This document shows, piece after piece, positions 6,790-14,805 of a DNA stretch of 23,416 bases (position 1 is the first letter of the stretch; each line of letters begins with the position of its first letter). A program made the translations under genes and the position numbers. The notes under the pieces are model-generated. The model had not been told where the DNA came from and ran no database searches. It worked only from the letters and a program-made list of their open reading frames with translations. The stretch comes from Bacteroidales bacterium (GTDB taxonomy: Bacteria > Bacteroidota > Bacteroidia > Bacteroidales > UBA7960). The stretch is from the NCBI GenBank assembly GCA_007123065.1, contig SKSI01000136.1:1-23416 (forward strand). Reading direction: 5' to 3'.

Positions 6790-8661
6790 ATGGATAAAAA
6801 TAAGCAATCTTTGTTGTTTGAAAACTTCCCCCCCGTTTCAACGGCTGACTGGGAAGCAAAAATCATTGAAGACCTTAAAGGTGCTGATTATGAAAAGCGC
6901 CTGATTTGGAAAACCAATGAAGGCATTCCGGTACGCCCCTATTACCGGGCGGAAGATCTGGAAACACTGCCTTTCATGGAAAGCATGCCCGGTGAAGCAC
7001 CTTATCTTAGGGGTACAAAAACCAAAAACAATGACTGGATCATCCGTCAGGACTTTGAAGAAGCAGACCCGGAACAGGCGAACAGACTCGCCAGAGAAGC
7101 TCTGGAGAAAGGGGCGCAGGCCATTGGACTGAACATTCAAAACATTGAAACCTCAAAAGACCTGAATAATCTTCTTGAAGGCATCGACCTGGAAAAAGTG
7201 CCATTGCACTTTCAAAATGGAACAGACTATCCCGCATTTTTTGAAATGCTTGTCAGTTATGCAGGCGAAAAATCGTTAAAAGGGTCATTGGACTTTGATC
7301 CGCTTGCCTGGCTTTTGTTATATGAGCGATTTCATAAGTCCCGCGATGCAAGCTTTGACCGTGCAACAAAGCTCATCAATATGGCCAAAGATCATCAGCC
7401 CGAATTCCGGGTAATCAACATTCACGGCCAACACACCCATAATGCAGGAGCCAATATGGTTCAAGAGCTTGCCTATGGACTTTCTCAGGCTGTTGAATAC
7501 CTTGCCGCGTTTACAGAAAAGGGGTTAAAACCGGAGGAAATCACACCACATCTACAGTTTACCTTCGCGATTGGGTCCAGCTATTTTATGGAAATAGCAA
7601 AACTACGCGTCGCCAGGGTATTATGGAGCAAGGTGGTTGAAGCTTTTATCGCCAATTCTGAAAAAACCGATTCCGCCGCAGAAAAAGCAAGCAAGATGTT
7701 TATCCATGCCGTTACCTCGAACCGGAACAAAAGCATATACGACCCCTATGTAAATATGTTGCGCACTACCACAGAGGCCATGTCTGCCTCTATTGGCGGG
7801 GCAGACAGTTTATGTGTTACAACCTTTGACCACAGTTTTAAAAAGCCGGATGACTTTGGATATCGAATGGCACGAAATCAGCAGATCATTTTAAAGCATG
7901 AGGCCTATTTCGGCAAAGTCGCTGATCCCGCCGCAGGATCATATTACATTGAAAACCTAACCCACGAGCTGGCTCAGGCCTCGTGGAAACTGTTTACCAA
8001 CATTGAAGCAGAAGGTGGGTTTATCCGGGCCGTTGAATCCGAAAATATCCGGAAGTCCATTGAAGAGATGTGTCAAAAGCGGGATCAGGATATCGCTATA
8101 CGGAAACGTATCTTCGTAGGAACCAATCAGTATGCCAACTCCGAAGAGCGTGTGCTCGACAAGGTTGAACCAAGGGCACAACTAAGCGACATGTCAGCAC
8201 TGCGTCAATATCGTGGTCCACAAGCCTTTGAAGCTTTGCGAATGGCCGTTGAAAACCACGCAAAAAAGGGATTTGACATCCCGAAAGTGTTTTTGTTTAC
8301 TTATGGAAACCCGGCAATGCGCAAAGCAAGAGCCACGTTTTCCGGCAATTTTTTTAGTGTGGCAGGCTATCAGATTATCGACAACCTGGGCTTCGGCGAC
8401 ATCAAATCCGGTGTTCAGGCTGCAACTGATACCGGCGCAACTATTGTTGTATTCTGCAGCAGCGATGAAGAGTATCTGGAAATGGCACCGGCCGCCAAAA
8501 TGATAAAAGAGAGCAACCCGGAAACCATTGTCATAGTAGCAGGAAACCCCAGAGAGATCATCAACGAGCTGAATGATGCCGGTGTAGACCACTACATTCA
8601 TATACGCACCAACGTGCTTGAATCGCTTACACGATATAACGAAATTCTTGGAATTGTATAG
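6790..8661 (+). CDS. mutA: Methylmalonyl-CoA mutase, small (beta) subunit
   Basis: A 623-residue subunit of the heterodimeric adenosylcobalamin enzyme that interconverts (R)-methylmalonyl-CoA and succinyl-CoA. It has the TIM-barrel mutase fold (for example INIHGQHTHNAGANMVQELAYGLS and FAIGSSYFMEIAKLRVAR) and a C-terminal flavodoxin-like domain. In that domain the DxHxxG cobalamin motif is absent (VFLFTYGNPAMRKARA stands in its place), as expected for the non-catalytic partner. The frame is open 30 codons further upstream, but the ATG at 6790 (MDKNKQSLLFENFPP) gives the family-like N-terminus and lies downstream of the -7 box. The catalytic subunit gene follows after 62 bases, so the two are an operon. 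The reaction serves propionate formation through the succinate pathway, or propionate and branched-chain breakdown. Confidence 0.96.
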   Translation: MDKNKQSLLFENFPPVSTADWEAKIIEDLKGADYEKRLIWKTNEGIPVRPYYRAEDLETLPFMESMPGEAPYLRGTKTKNNDWIIRQDFEEADPEQANRLAREALEKGAQAIGLNIQNIETSKDLNNLLEGIDLEKVPLHFQNGTDYPAFFEMLVSYAGEKSLKGSLDFDPLAWLLLYERFHKSRDASFDRATKLINMAKDHQPEFRVINIHGQHTHNAGANMVQELAYGLSQAVEYLAAFTEKGLKPEEITPHLQFTFAIGSSYFMEIAKLRVARVLWSKVVEAFIANSEKTDSAAEKASKMFIHAVTSNRNKSIYDPYVNMLRTTTEAMSASIGGADSLCVTTFDHSFKKPDDFGYRMARNQQIILKHEAYFGKVADPAAGSYYIENLTHELAQASWKLFTNIEAEGGFIRAVESENIRKSIEEMCQKRDQDIAIRKRIFVGTNQYANSEERVLDKVEPRAQLSDMSALRQYRGPQAFEALRMAVENHAKKGFDIPKVFLFTYGNPAMRKARATFSGNFFSVAGYQIIDNLGFGDIKSGVQAATDTGATIVVFCSSDEEYLEMAPAAKMIKESNPETIVIVAGNPREIINELNDAGVDHYIHIRTNVLESLTRYNEILGIV

Positions 8662-8670
8662 ACAGTACAG

Positions 8671-8686
8671 ACAAGGCGTGCCTTGT
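8671..8686. repeat. 16-bp palindrome between mutA and mutB
   Basis: ACAAGGC GT GCCTTGT is a perfect 7-bp inverted repeat with a 2-base centre, located 9 bases after the mutA stop. There is no T-tract, so termination is unlikely. It might be a small intergenic palindromic repeat, a processing hairpin or a protein-binding site. Confidence 0.6.
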
Positions 8687-8723
8687 ATCAACAATAAGGG
8701 CTCAATAAAATAATCTAAATAAC

Positions 8724-10877
8724 ATGCGACCTGATTTTAAAAACATCTCATTTGAATCAAAAAAGAAAAACCCCGGAGATCACCGTGCCCGGGGAGATGC
8801 CAACAATACTCAAAAGTGCTGGGAAACATCTGAAAAAATCGCAGTAAAGCCCGTTTACGGCAAGGATGACCTTTCCGGCATGGAACACCTGAATTATGCT
8901 GCGGGTTTGTCGCCATTTTTAAGAGGCCCTTACTCAACTATGTATGTGATGCGTCCGTGGACCATCAGGCAGTATGCAGGTTTTTCAACCGCTGAAGAGT
9001 CCAATGCCTTTTACCGTCGCAATCTTGCCGCAGGACAAAAAGGACTTTCCGTTGCTTTTGACCTGGCCACGCACCGTGGCTACGACTCGGATCATGAACG
9101 TGTAATCGGTGATGTAGGCAAAGCCGGAGTCGCCATCGACTCCATCCTGGATATGAAAATTCTTTTTGATGACATTCCTCTTGATAAAATGTCTGTATCA
9201 ATGACGATGAACGGTGCCGTTCTGCCGGTAATGGCTTTCTATATCGTGGCGGCAGAGGAGCAGGGCGTGCCGATGGAAAAGCTTGGCGGAACCATCCAGA
9301 ATGACATCCTTAAGGAGTTTATGGTACGCAACACGTATATATATCCGCCTCTGCCCTCAATGCGTATCATCGCCGACATCTTTAAGTTCACATCCAAAAA
9401 CATGCCGCGCTTTAACTCCATATCAATCAGCGGTTATCACATGCAGGAAGCAGGTGCCACCTGTGACATTGAGCTGGCGTATACCCTGGCTGACGGATTG
9501 GAGTATCTCCGAACAGGAGTAAATGCCGGCATGGATATCGACAGCTTTGCACCCAGACTGTCGTTTTTCTGGGCAATTGGAATGAACCACTTTATGGAGA
9601 TCGCAAAAATGCGTGCAGCACGCATGCTCTGGGCCAAACTGGTGAAGCAATTCAATCCGAAAAACCCAAAGTCGCTCGCACTACGCACCCATTCCCAAAC
9701 ATCGGGATGGAGCCTCACGGAACAAGATCCTTATAACAACATAGCGCGCACTTGTATCGAAGCGATGGGTGCCGTGCTGGGGCATACCCAATCACTGCAC
9801 ACCAATGCCCTTGATGAAGCCATTGCACTGCCTACTGACTTTTCTGCGCGCATTGCAAGGAACACACAGCTTTATATTATGGAAGAGACAGATGTGACGC
9901 GTGCTATCGACCCCTGGGCTGGCTCTTACTACGTGGAGTCACTGACCCACGAAATCGCGCATCGTGCCTGGGAACACATTCAGGAGATCGAAAGTCTGGG
10001 TGGGATGGCCAAGGCAATTGAGACAGGGGTCCCAAAAATGCGTATCGAGGAAGCAGCAGCGCGCAAGCAGGCGCGTATTGACGGAGGCCGCGACATCATT
10101 GTTGGCATCAACAAATACAGACGTGGAAAGGAAGACCCCATTGATATCCTCGATGTCGACAATACTGCTGTAAGGGCTTCTCAGATAAAGCGTCTGGAGA
10201 AACTCCGCGCAAACCGCAATCAGAAGGAAGTAGATAAAGCTCTGACAGCTATTACCGAAGCCTGCGAATCCGGCAAAGGCAATCTTCTTGAGCTTGCCGT
10301 AGATGCAGCAAGAAAACGAGCCTCACTGGGAGAGATCTCTGTTGCATGTGAAAAGGTTTTTGGTCGCTACCAGGCCGTTATACGTTCAATATCAGGAGTG
10401 TATTCCATGGAAATAGAAAACAACGACAGCTTTGCAAAAGCACGGAAAATGTCTGAGGATTTTGCAAAACTGGAAGGGCGCAGGCCGCGCATCATGATCG
10501 CCAAGATGGGACAAGATGGCCACGACCGCGGAGCCAAGGTTGTTGCAACCGCTTATGCCGACATTGGTTTCGACGTAGATGTGGGACCGCTCTTTCAGAC
10601 ACCAAAAGAAGCAGCACGGCAAGCTGCAGAAAACGACGTGCACATTGTTGGGGTATCCAGTCTTGCTGCCGGACACAAGGTACTGGCGCCGCAAATCATC
10701 GAAGAGCTAAAAAAACTGGGGCGCGATGATATTATGGTGATCGTGGGTGGCGTTATACCACCGCAAGACTATCAATTCCTCTATGATGCAGGTGTTACAG
10801 GCGTCTTCGGACCGGGAACCGTCATTGCCGATGCAGCCATTAAGATGCTTTCAATCCTGATGGATGCGCGTGAATAA
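8724..10877 (+). CDS. mutB: Methylmalonyl-CoA mutase, large (alpha, catalytic) subunit
   Basis: A 717-residue catalytic subunit carrying adenosylcobalamin. The C-terminal B12 domain has GQDGHDRGAKV with DxHxxG at D598-G603, where H600 is the lower axial cobalt ligand. The N-terminal substrate barrel contains MYVMRPWTIRQYAGFSTA and GLSVAFDLATHRGYDSDH, and the RTHSQTSGWSLTEQDPYNN stretch is the highly conserved central block of the family. Length and domain order match the known alpha subunit, so it is intact. It starts 62 bases after mutA, is probably cotranscribed with it, and assembles with MutA in the cytoplasm. Accessory genes often nearby (meaB chaperone, epimerase) are not in this window. 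The stop is only 13 bases from the end of the convergent acetyltransferase gene. Confidence 0.98.
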   Translation: MRPDFKNISFESKKKNPGDHRARGDANNTQKCWETSEKIAVKPVYGKDDLSGMEHLNYAAGLSPFLRGPYSTMYVMRPWTIRQYAGFSTAEESNAFYRRNLAAGQKGLSVAFDLATHRGYDSDHERVIGDVGKAGVAIDSILDMKILFDDIPLDKMSVSMTMNGAVLPVMAFYIVAAEEQGVPMEKLGGTIQNDILKEFMVRNTYIYPPLPSMRIIADIFKFTSKNMPRFNSISISGYHMQEAGATCDIELAYTLADGLEYLRTGVNAGMDIDSFAPRLSFFWAIGMNHFMEIAKMRAARMLWAKLVKQFNPKNPKSLALRTHSQTSGWSLTEQDPYNNIARTCIEAMGAVLGHTQSLHTNALDEAIALPTDFSARIARNTQLYIMEETDVTRAIDPWAGSYYVESLTHEIAHRAWEHIQEIESLGGMAKAIETGVPKMRIEEAAARKQARIDGGRDIIVGINKYRRGKEDPIDILDVDNTAVRASQIKRLEKLRANRNQKEVDKALTAITEACESGKGNLLELAVDAARKRASLGEISVACEKVFGRYQAVIRSISGVYSMEIENNDSFAKARKMSEDFAKLEGRRPRIMIAKMGQDGHDRGAKVVATAYADIGFDVDVGPLFQTPKEAARQAAENDVHIVGVSSLAAGHKVLAPQIIEELKKLGRDDIMVIVGGVIPPQDYQFLYDAGVTGVFGPGTVIADAAIKMLSILMDARE

Positions 10878-10890
10878 TTTATGAAAGCTT

Positions 10891-11340
10891 TCAGTCGATG
10901 AATGACCTGATGATATAAACATCATAATCACCAAGATACTGAAACCCCAGCTTTTTATAAAGTGCCACAGCTGCCTGATTATCCCGGTGAACCTCGAGCT
11001 TGATCTGAACCTGCTTTTCTCTGGCATGGTCTACAGAACGGATGCTCAGCAGACGGCCAATGCCCTTGCGCCGATATTCAGGATGCACCCCAAGATGGTG
11101 TAAATGAATGCGACGCCCATCAAAAGTCATCCAGCTGGTACCCATTAACAGGCCATCCTGATGAAGCGCAACCAGCAGACGCCCGCCCATTGCAATGCTT
11201 TTTTCAACAACAGCCCTGTCATCACCCCGTTTTGCGCCTCCCAGTCCGGTTAACTCCCAAAGGTGCATGATGGCATCATAATCGTCCGGATGGTAATCCC
11301 GGACAATAATTTCTGTCAATATATCGTTCGTGTACTTCAT
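10891..11340 (-). CDS. GNAT-family N-acetyltransferase
   Basis: A 149-residue single GNAT domain that should transfer an acetyl group from acetyl-CoA to an unknown amine. The acetyl-CoA pyrophosphate-binding loop is R-R-K-G-I-G (90-95) after the beta-strand IHLHHLGVHPEY, and the C-terminal half has EVHRDNQAAVALYKKLGFQYLGDYDVY (116-142), the usual motif B with a conserved Asn and Tyr. No membrane segment or signal peptide is seen. The substrate cannot be inferred. It is monocistronic by position: it converges with mutB and diverges from the SPOR lipoprotein gene. Just upstream a weak -7-like TATCTTAA (minus strand, 11358-11365) is present. Confidence 0.92.
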   Translation of the reverse strand: MKYTNDILTEIIVRDYHPDDYDAIMHLWELTGLGGAKRGDDRAVVEKSIAMGGRLLVALHQDGLLMGTSWMTFDGRRIHLHHLGVHPEYRRKGIGRLLSIRSVDHAREKQVQIKLEVHRDNQAAVALYKKLGFQYLGDYDVYIIRSFID

Positions 11341-11371
11341 TTTTTCCGGTTTTCCGTTTAAGATACACTGT

Positions 11372-11537
11372 TCAACGATTCAACAATTCAACGATTCAAC
11401 AATTCAACAATTAAACGATTAAACAATTCAACGATTAAACAATTAAACAATCTTCAACGATTCAACAATTCAACGATTAAACAATTAAACAATCTTCAAC
11501 GATTCAACAATTAAACAACCTTCAACGATTCAACAAT
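11372..11537. repeat. 20-unit tandem array of an 8-bp repeat, T-M-AAC-R-AT
   Basis: Twenty consecutive octamers fit TMAACRAT (M = A or C, R = A or G; unit 18 ends in C). The phase is shifted only by three CT dinucleotides, at 11452-11453, 11494-11495 and 11520-11521. Each CT follows a TAAACAA- unit and precedes TCAACGAT TCAACAAT. A 42-bp block (11428-11469) is repeated exactly at 11470-11511. The array fills most of the 308-base gap between the divergent acetyltransferase and lipoprotein genes. The remainder, 11538-11648, holds an A/T-rich promoter region. Confidence 0.92.
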
Positions 11538-11602
11538 TCATCACATGCGAAGCTACAATTTTTAGATAATAATGCTTTCAATAAAATATGGTGAAAAAGA
11601 CG

Positions 11603-11610
11603 TACTTTTG
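11603..11610 (+). promoter_or_regulatory. Bacteroidota -7 promoter box of the SPOR lipoprotein gene
   Basis: TACTTTTG matches TAnnTTTG exactly, with 38 bases between the box and the ATG at 11649. A CTTTCA near 11575-11580 is the nearest -33 candidate but is poorly spaced. Confidence 0.6.
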
Positions 11611-11648
11611 TTTATTATTTATGTCAAACCCTTAATGCAATATAGATT

Positions 11649-12086
11649 ATGAAACAGCTACTTATTCTTATGCTTTTCGTCAGCGTGCTGATGATTGGAT
11701 GCAAATCACAGGAAATGGCTGCAGTTGTTGAACCGCCACCCGCGGAGGAACCAATCGCCGATCCGATTCCTGCACCTGAACCGGCTGAAATACTGGTTGT
11801 GGAAGAGCGTTTTACTTTTGAACGCCAGGAAGATAAAGTTTCTCACGATGAAAACACATACTTTGTGATCACAGGCAGCTTCAGCTACAGGGAAAACGCG
11901 GAAAGATTTATGGTCACTTTGGAGAGGCAGGGGTTTTCTCCTGTTATCCTGATTTCTGAAACGGGTTTTCACCGCGTATCGGTCGATTCCTACGACATCG
12001 AGGCTCCTGCACGCGGCCGCATTCAGCAAATCAGAAGCAACCACCCGGAATATCACGATACCTGGCTGCTGATCAGAAAGCCGTAG
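11649..12086 (+). CDS. Lipoprotein with C-terminal SPOR-like domain
   Basis: A 145-residue protein with a lipoprotein signal peptide (hydrophobic 4-16) and lipobox LMIGC with Cys18. A Pro/Glu-rich linker (about 27-50, repeated PxPEP-like stretches) leads to a C-terminal domain of about 80 residues: YFVITGSFSYRENAERFMVTL, then QGFSPVILISETGFHRVSVDSY and a final helix plus TWLLIRKP. This beta-alpha-beta pattern with GSFxxxxNAxxF matches SPOR domains, which bind denuded septal peptidoglycan. A role tethering the outer membrane to cell-wall regions at division is an inference. It has its own promoter box and lies 52 bases upstream of hutI, so hutI may be cotranscribed although the functions are unrelated. 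Confidence 0.85.
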   Translation: MKQLLILMLFVSVLMIGCKSQEMAAVVEPPPAEEPIADPIPAPEPAEILVVEERFTFERQEDKVSHDENTYFVITGSFSYRENAERFMVTLERQGFSPVILISETGFHRVSVDSYDIEAPARGRIQQIRSNHPEYHDTWLLIRKP

Positions 12087-12138
12087 TCGCTCGAAGAAAA
12101 AGAAATCTAACTTCTGACTTCTACAAAAACACAAACAT

Positions 12139-13386
12139 ATGAAGATCCTCATAAAAAACATCAAAGAGCTACTACAAACAGATGACACGCCGAGAACCAG
12201 TGTAGCCGGTGATGAAATGGCATCCCTACCCACGATTAAGGACGCTTATCTTTTTATTGAGAATGGCTTGATAAAGGATTTCGGTCAGATGTCGGGGCTG
12301 TTAGACAAAGATTTTATTGATGGTTTAGACTTTCATGTGATAGATGCATCCGGCAGGATGGTGATGCCTGCCTTTTGCGATTCACATACACATCTTGTAT
12401 ATGATGGCAGTCGTGAAATTGAATACATCGACAAAATCCGCGGCCTGAGTTATGAAGAGATCGCGAAGCGCGGTGGCGGCATTCTGAACTCTGCCCGCCG
12501 CCTGCAGGAAGCCAGTGAAGAAGCGCTTGTGGAACAAGCCATGGTAAGGATGGAAGAGATACGGATGCTCGGCACAGGTGCCGTCGAGATCAAAAGCGGC
12601 TACGGACTTACCAGCGAGAGTGAGCTGAAGATGCTTCGTGTGATAAAAAAACTCAAAGAGCTCAGTCCGCTGACTATCAAGGCAACTTTCCTTGGAGCCC
12701 ACGCTGTTCCAGCCGAATACAAAAAGCGGCAAAGTGAATATGTAGACCTCGTTATCCATGAAATGATCCCTATGGTAGCAGGTGAAGAGCTGGCCGATTA
12801 CATTGACGTGTTCTGCGACCGGGGCTTCTTTACCGAAGAGGAAACCGACCGGATACTGATGGCCGGCGTAAAACACGGCCTTCAGCCAAAGATCCACGCG
12901 AATGAGCTTGACTATAGCGGCGGCATACAAGTCGGGGTGAAGTATAACGCCCTTTCCGTAGACCATCTGGAGTTCACCGGAGACGAAGAGATCAGGGTGC
13001 TGAAAGAGAGCAGCACAATGCCGACACTGCTTCCCGGAGCAGCCTTTTTTCTGGAGATGGAATACCCGCCCGCCCGCAAAATGATCGACAGCGGACTTCC
13101 CCTTGCGATGGCCAGCGACTATAATCCGGGCTCTTCGCCCTCAGGAAATATGCAGCTCATTATGTCGCTGGGATGTATTAAAATGAAAATGCTTCCGGAA
13201 GAGGTGATCCACGCAACAACAATCAACGGAGCTTATGCAATGGGTGTTGAAAACGAGCTGGGAAGCATTGCAAAAGGGAAAAAAGCAAACCTGATCATCA
13301 CAACAGAAATTCCAACCTACGCCTTCCTGCCCTATGCTTATGGCAGCAATAAGGTGGAACAGGTGATTGTTAATGGGATGATTTGA
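12139..13386 (+). CDS. hutI: Imidazolonepropionase
   Basis: A 415-residue amidohydrolase that opens 4-imidazolone-5-propionate to N-formimino-L-glutamate, the third step of histidine degradation. Metal ligands are visible: DSHTH (81-85, H83 and H85), the His of KIHANELDYSGG (H253) and SDYNPGSSPSGN (D327). The family stretches GGGILNSARRLQEAS and GAVEIKSGYGLTSESELKMLRVI are present. Length and both ends match the family. It is cytoplasmic. No other hut gene (histidase, urocanase, formiminotransferase) is in the window, so the pathway genes are scattered or lie elsewhere. The stop codon is 7 bases before a tandem repeat array and no terminator is seen. Confidence 0.97.
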   Translation: MKILIKNIKELLQTDDTPRTSVAGDEMASLPTIKDAYLFIENGLIKDFGQMSGLLDKDFIDGLDFHVIDASGRMVMPAFCDSHTHLVYDGSREIEYIDKIRGLSYEEIAKRGGGILNSARRLQEASEEALVEQAMVRMEEIRMLGTGAVEIKSGYGLTSESELKMLRVIKKLKELSPLTIKATFLGAHAVPAEYKKRQSEYVDLVIHEMIPMVAGEELADYIDVFCDRGFFTEEETDRILMAGVKHGLQPKIHANELDYSGGIQVGVKYNALSVDHLEFTGDEEIRVLKESSTMPTLLPGAAFFLEMEYPPARKMIDSGLPLAMASDYNPGSSPSGNMQLIMSLGCIKMKMLPEEVIHATTINGAYAMGVENELGSIAKGKKANLIITTEIPTYAFLPYAYGSNKVEQVIVNGMI

Positions 13387-13392
13387 TAATAT

Positions 13393-13504
13393 GAAGATGT
13401 GAAAATGTGCAGATGTGAAAATGTGCAAATGTGAAGATGTGCAGATGTGCAAATGTGAAAATGTGCAGATGTGCAGATGTGCAAATGTGAAAATGTGCAG
13501 ATTG
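13393..13504. repeat. 14-unit tandem array of an 8-bp repeat, G-M-A-R-ATGT
   Basis: Thirteen perfect consecutive octamers fit GMARATGT (M = A or C, R = A or G), plus a final degraded unit GCAGATTG, with no phase breaks. Unit order, writing GAAG, GAAA, GCAG and GCAA as a, b, c and d, is a b c b d a c d b c c d b c. The last eight units are a 32-bp block (13441-13472) repeated with only the last two bases changed (13473-13504). The array sits between hutI and the RNA methyltransferase gene. Confidence 0.92.
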
Positions 13505-13507
13505 TAA

Positions 13508-13527
13508 TGACAGGGCTTGACCTGTCA
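13508..13527. repeat. Inverted repeat next to the 8-bp array
   Basis: TGACAGG and CCTGTCA form a perfect 7-bp stem with a 6-base loop (GCTTGA), 3 bases after the repeat array. It lacks a T-tract on the plus strand. It may be a weak 3'-end structure for hutI or a small palindromic repeat resembling the one between mutA and mutB. Confidence 0.6.
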
Positions 13528-13558
13528 AACCGAAATATGATTCAGAAAATATAATAAA

Positions 13559-14773
13559 GTGGACACAAAACGGGATTTATATATTGCAAAAACCTTTGCG
13601 GGGCTGGAATCCGTGCTGGTAAAAGAATTACAGGACATTGGCGCGGAAGACGTTCAGCAGCTCAGGCGTGCGGTTTCTTTTCGTGGCGACCTGCAAACAC
13701 TTTATCGTGCCAATATCTGGTGCAGAACAGCATTGAGTATTCTGAAGCAGCTCCATAGTTTTACTTTTGAAAACAAAGAATCTTTTTATGAAGAGATGCG
13801 CCAGGTCGACTGGACGGCACATTTTGACAAGGATAAAACAATTTCGGTAATCCCTGTTGCACACGATTCTGATCTCTTTGTAAACACGATGTACCTGGCC
13901 CAGCTCAGCAAAGATGCCATTGCGGATTCCTTCAAAGAGAAGTATGGCAGCAGACCGAATGTAGATACTGCCCGTGCCAACATACGCATCAACGTGCAGG
14001 TTCACAAAAACAAATGCAACGTATCGCTTGACAGCAGTGGGGAGGCATTATTCAAAAGGGGCTACAGGCGTTCAACAGGGGTTGCGCCAATCAATGAAAT
14101 ACTGGCTGCCGGATTGATTATGCTCTCCGGATGGGATTTGAAAAGCCCGTTTATCGATCCTATGTGCGGAAGTGGCACCTTTTCAATCGAAGCAGCAATG
14201 ATGAGTGCGAATATGGCTCCAGGTGCCGAAAGAAAGGAGTTCGGGTTTTCTCACTGGAGCAGCTATAACGAAGATTTGTTTCTGGAAGAACAACAATCGG
14301 CGCACAACAAAAAACAAAAAGTACAAGCAGAGATCATTGCCAGCGACATAAAAGGCTATCTGCTCGACCATACCAGGCAAAACATTATGAATGCCGGACT
14401 GATGGGTAGCATCAAAGTACAGCGGAACGACTTTTTCACCTACCGCCCACCATTTGATCAGGGTTGGGTAATCCTAAATCCGCCTTATGGCAAAAGAATG
14501 ACGCACAATGACATTGACGAACTCCATAAAAGCATTGGAGAAGCACTAAAACACCGTTTTGCAGGATTCAAGGCCGGCATCATCAGTGCCGAGATTAATG
14601 CCATGCGGCATATCGGACTCAGACCCTCAAAAAAAGTTCCTGTGTACAATGGTCCACTAATATGCACCTTTAATGTTTATGAATTGTTTTCCGGACGCAG
14701 GGATGATATGGTCAGGGAAAAGAAAAAAGAAGTAACAAAAGGGCGGCCGCCACGGCCACGCCTTAAAGAATAA
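13559..14773 (+). CDS. THUMP-domain class I SAM-dependent RNA methyltransferase (RlmL-like)
   Basis: A 404-residue enzyme that should methylate guanine N2 in RNA using S-adenosylmethionine. An N-terminal THUMP-type RNA-binding region (about 50-160) is followed by a Rossmann methyltransferase domain with DPMCGSGTF (200-208) and the catalytic NPPYGKRM (307-314), the N-P-P-Y motif of amino-group methylation. It resembles the RlmL N-terminal half (23S rRNA m2G2445), but the exact target is not certain. The basic tail (KKKEVTKGRPPRPRLKE) probably aids RNA binding. The start is GTG at 13559: an in-frame TGA at 13538 lies upstream and no ATG precedes the conserved DLYIAKTFAGLE. The pfk gene follows after 32 bases. 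No TAnnTTTG box was found upstream. Confidence 0.92.
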   Translation: MDTKRDLYIAKTFAGLESVLVKELQDIGAEDVQQLRRAVSFRGDLQTLYRANIWCRTALSILKQLHSFTFENKESFYEEMRQVDWTAHFDKDKTISVIPVAHDSDLFVNTMYLAQLSKDAIADSFKEKYGSRPNVDTARANIRINVQVHKNKCNVSLDSSGEALFKRGYRRSTGVAPINEILAAGLIMLSGWDLKSPFIDPMCGSGTFSIEAAMMSANMAPGAERKEFGFSHWSSYNEDLFLEEQQSAHNKKQKVQAEIIASDIKGYLLDHTRQNIMNAGLMGSIKVQRNDFFTYRPPFDQGWVILNPPYGKRMTHNDIDELHKSIGEALKHRFAGFKAGIISAEINAMRHIGLRPSKKVPVYNGPLICTFNVYELFSGRRDDMVREKKKEVTKGRPPRPRLKE

Positions 14774-14805
14774 AAAACAGAATAAACACAAAAATAATTG
14801 AAGAG

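Noticed and set aside
8194..8694. Minus-strand open frame of 166 codons
   Set aside because: Antisense to the C-terminal domain of mutA; no recognisable features.
10878..10892. GAAAGCTTTC palindrome at the mutB/acetyltransferase junction as a terminator
   Set aside because: A/T-rich 10-bp palindrome with no loop and no T-tract, overlapping a stop codon; probably chance.
11372..11537. CRISPR array
   Set aside because: Units are 8 bp, contiguous and without unique spacers; no cas gene in the window.
11706..12233. Minus-strand open frame of 175 codons
   Set aside because: Antisense to the SPOR lipoprotein and the start of hutI; Cys/Phe-rich shadow composition.
12382..12966. Minus-strand open frame of 194 codons
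   Set aside because: Entirely antisense to hutI, which has intact active-site motifs; no recognisable protein features.
13141..13452. Minus-strand open frame of 103 codons running through the octamer array (His/Ser/Ile-rich N-terminus)
   Set aside because: Its first third is a translation of the GMARATGT repeat and the rest is antisense to hutI; composition and position show it to be a shadow.
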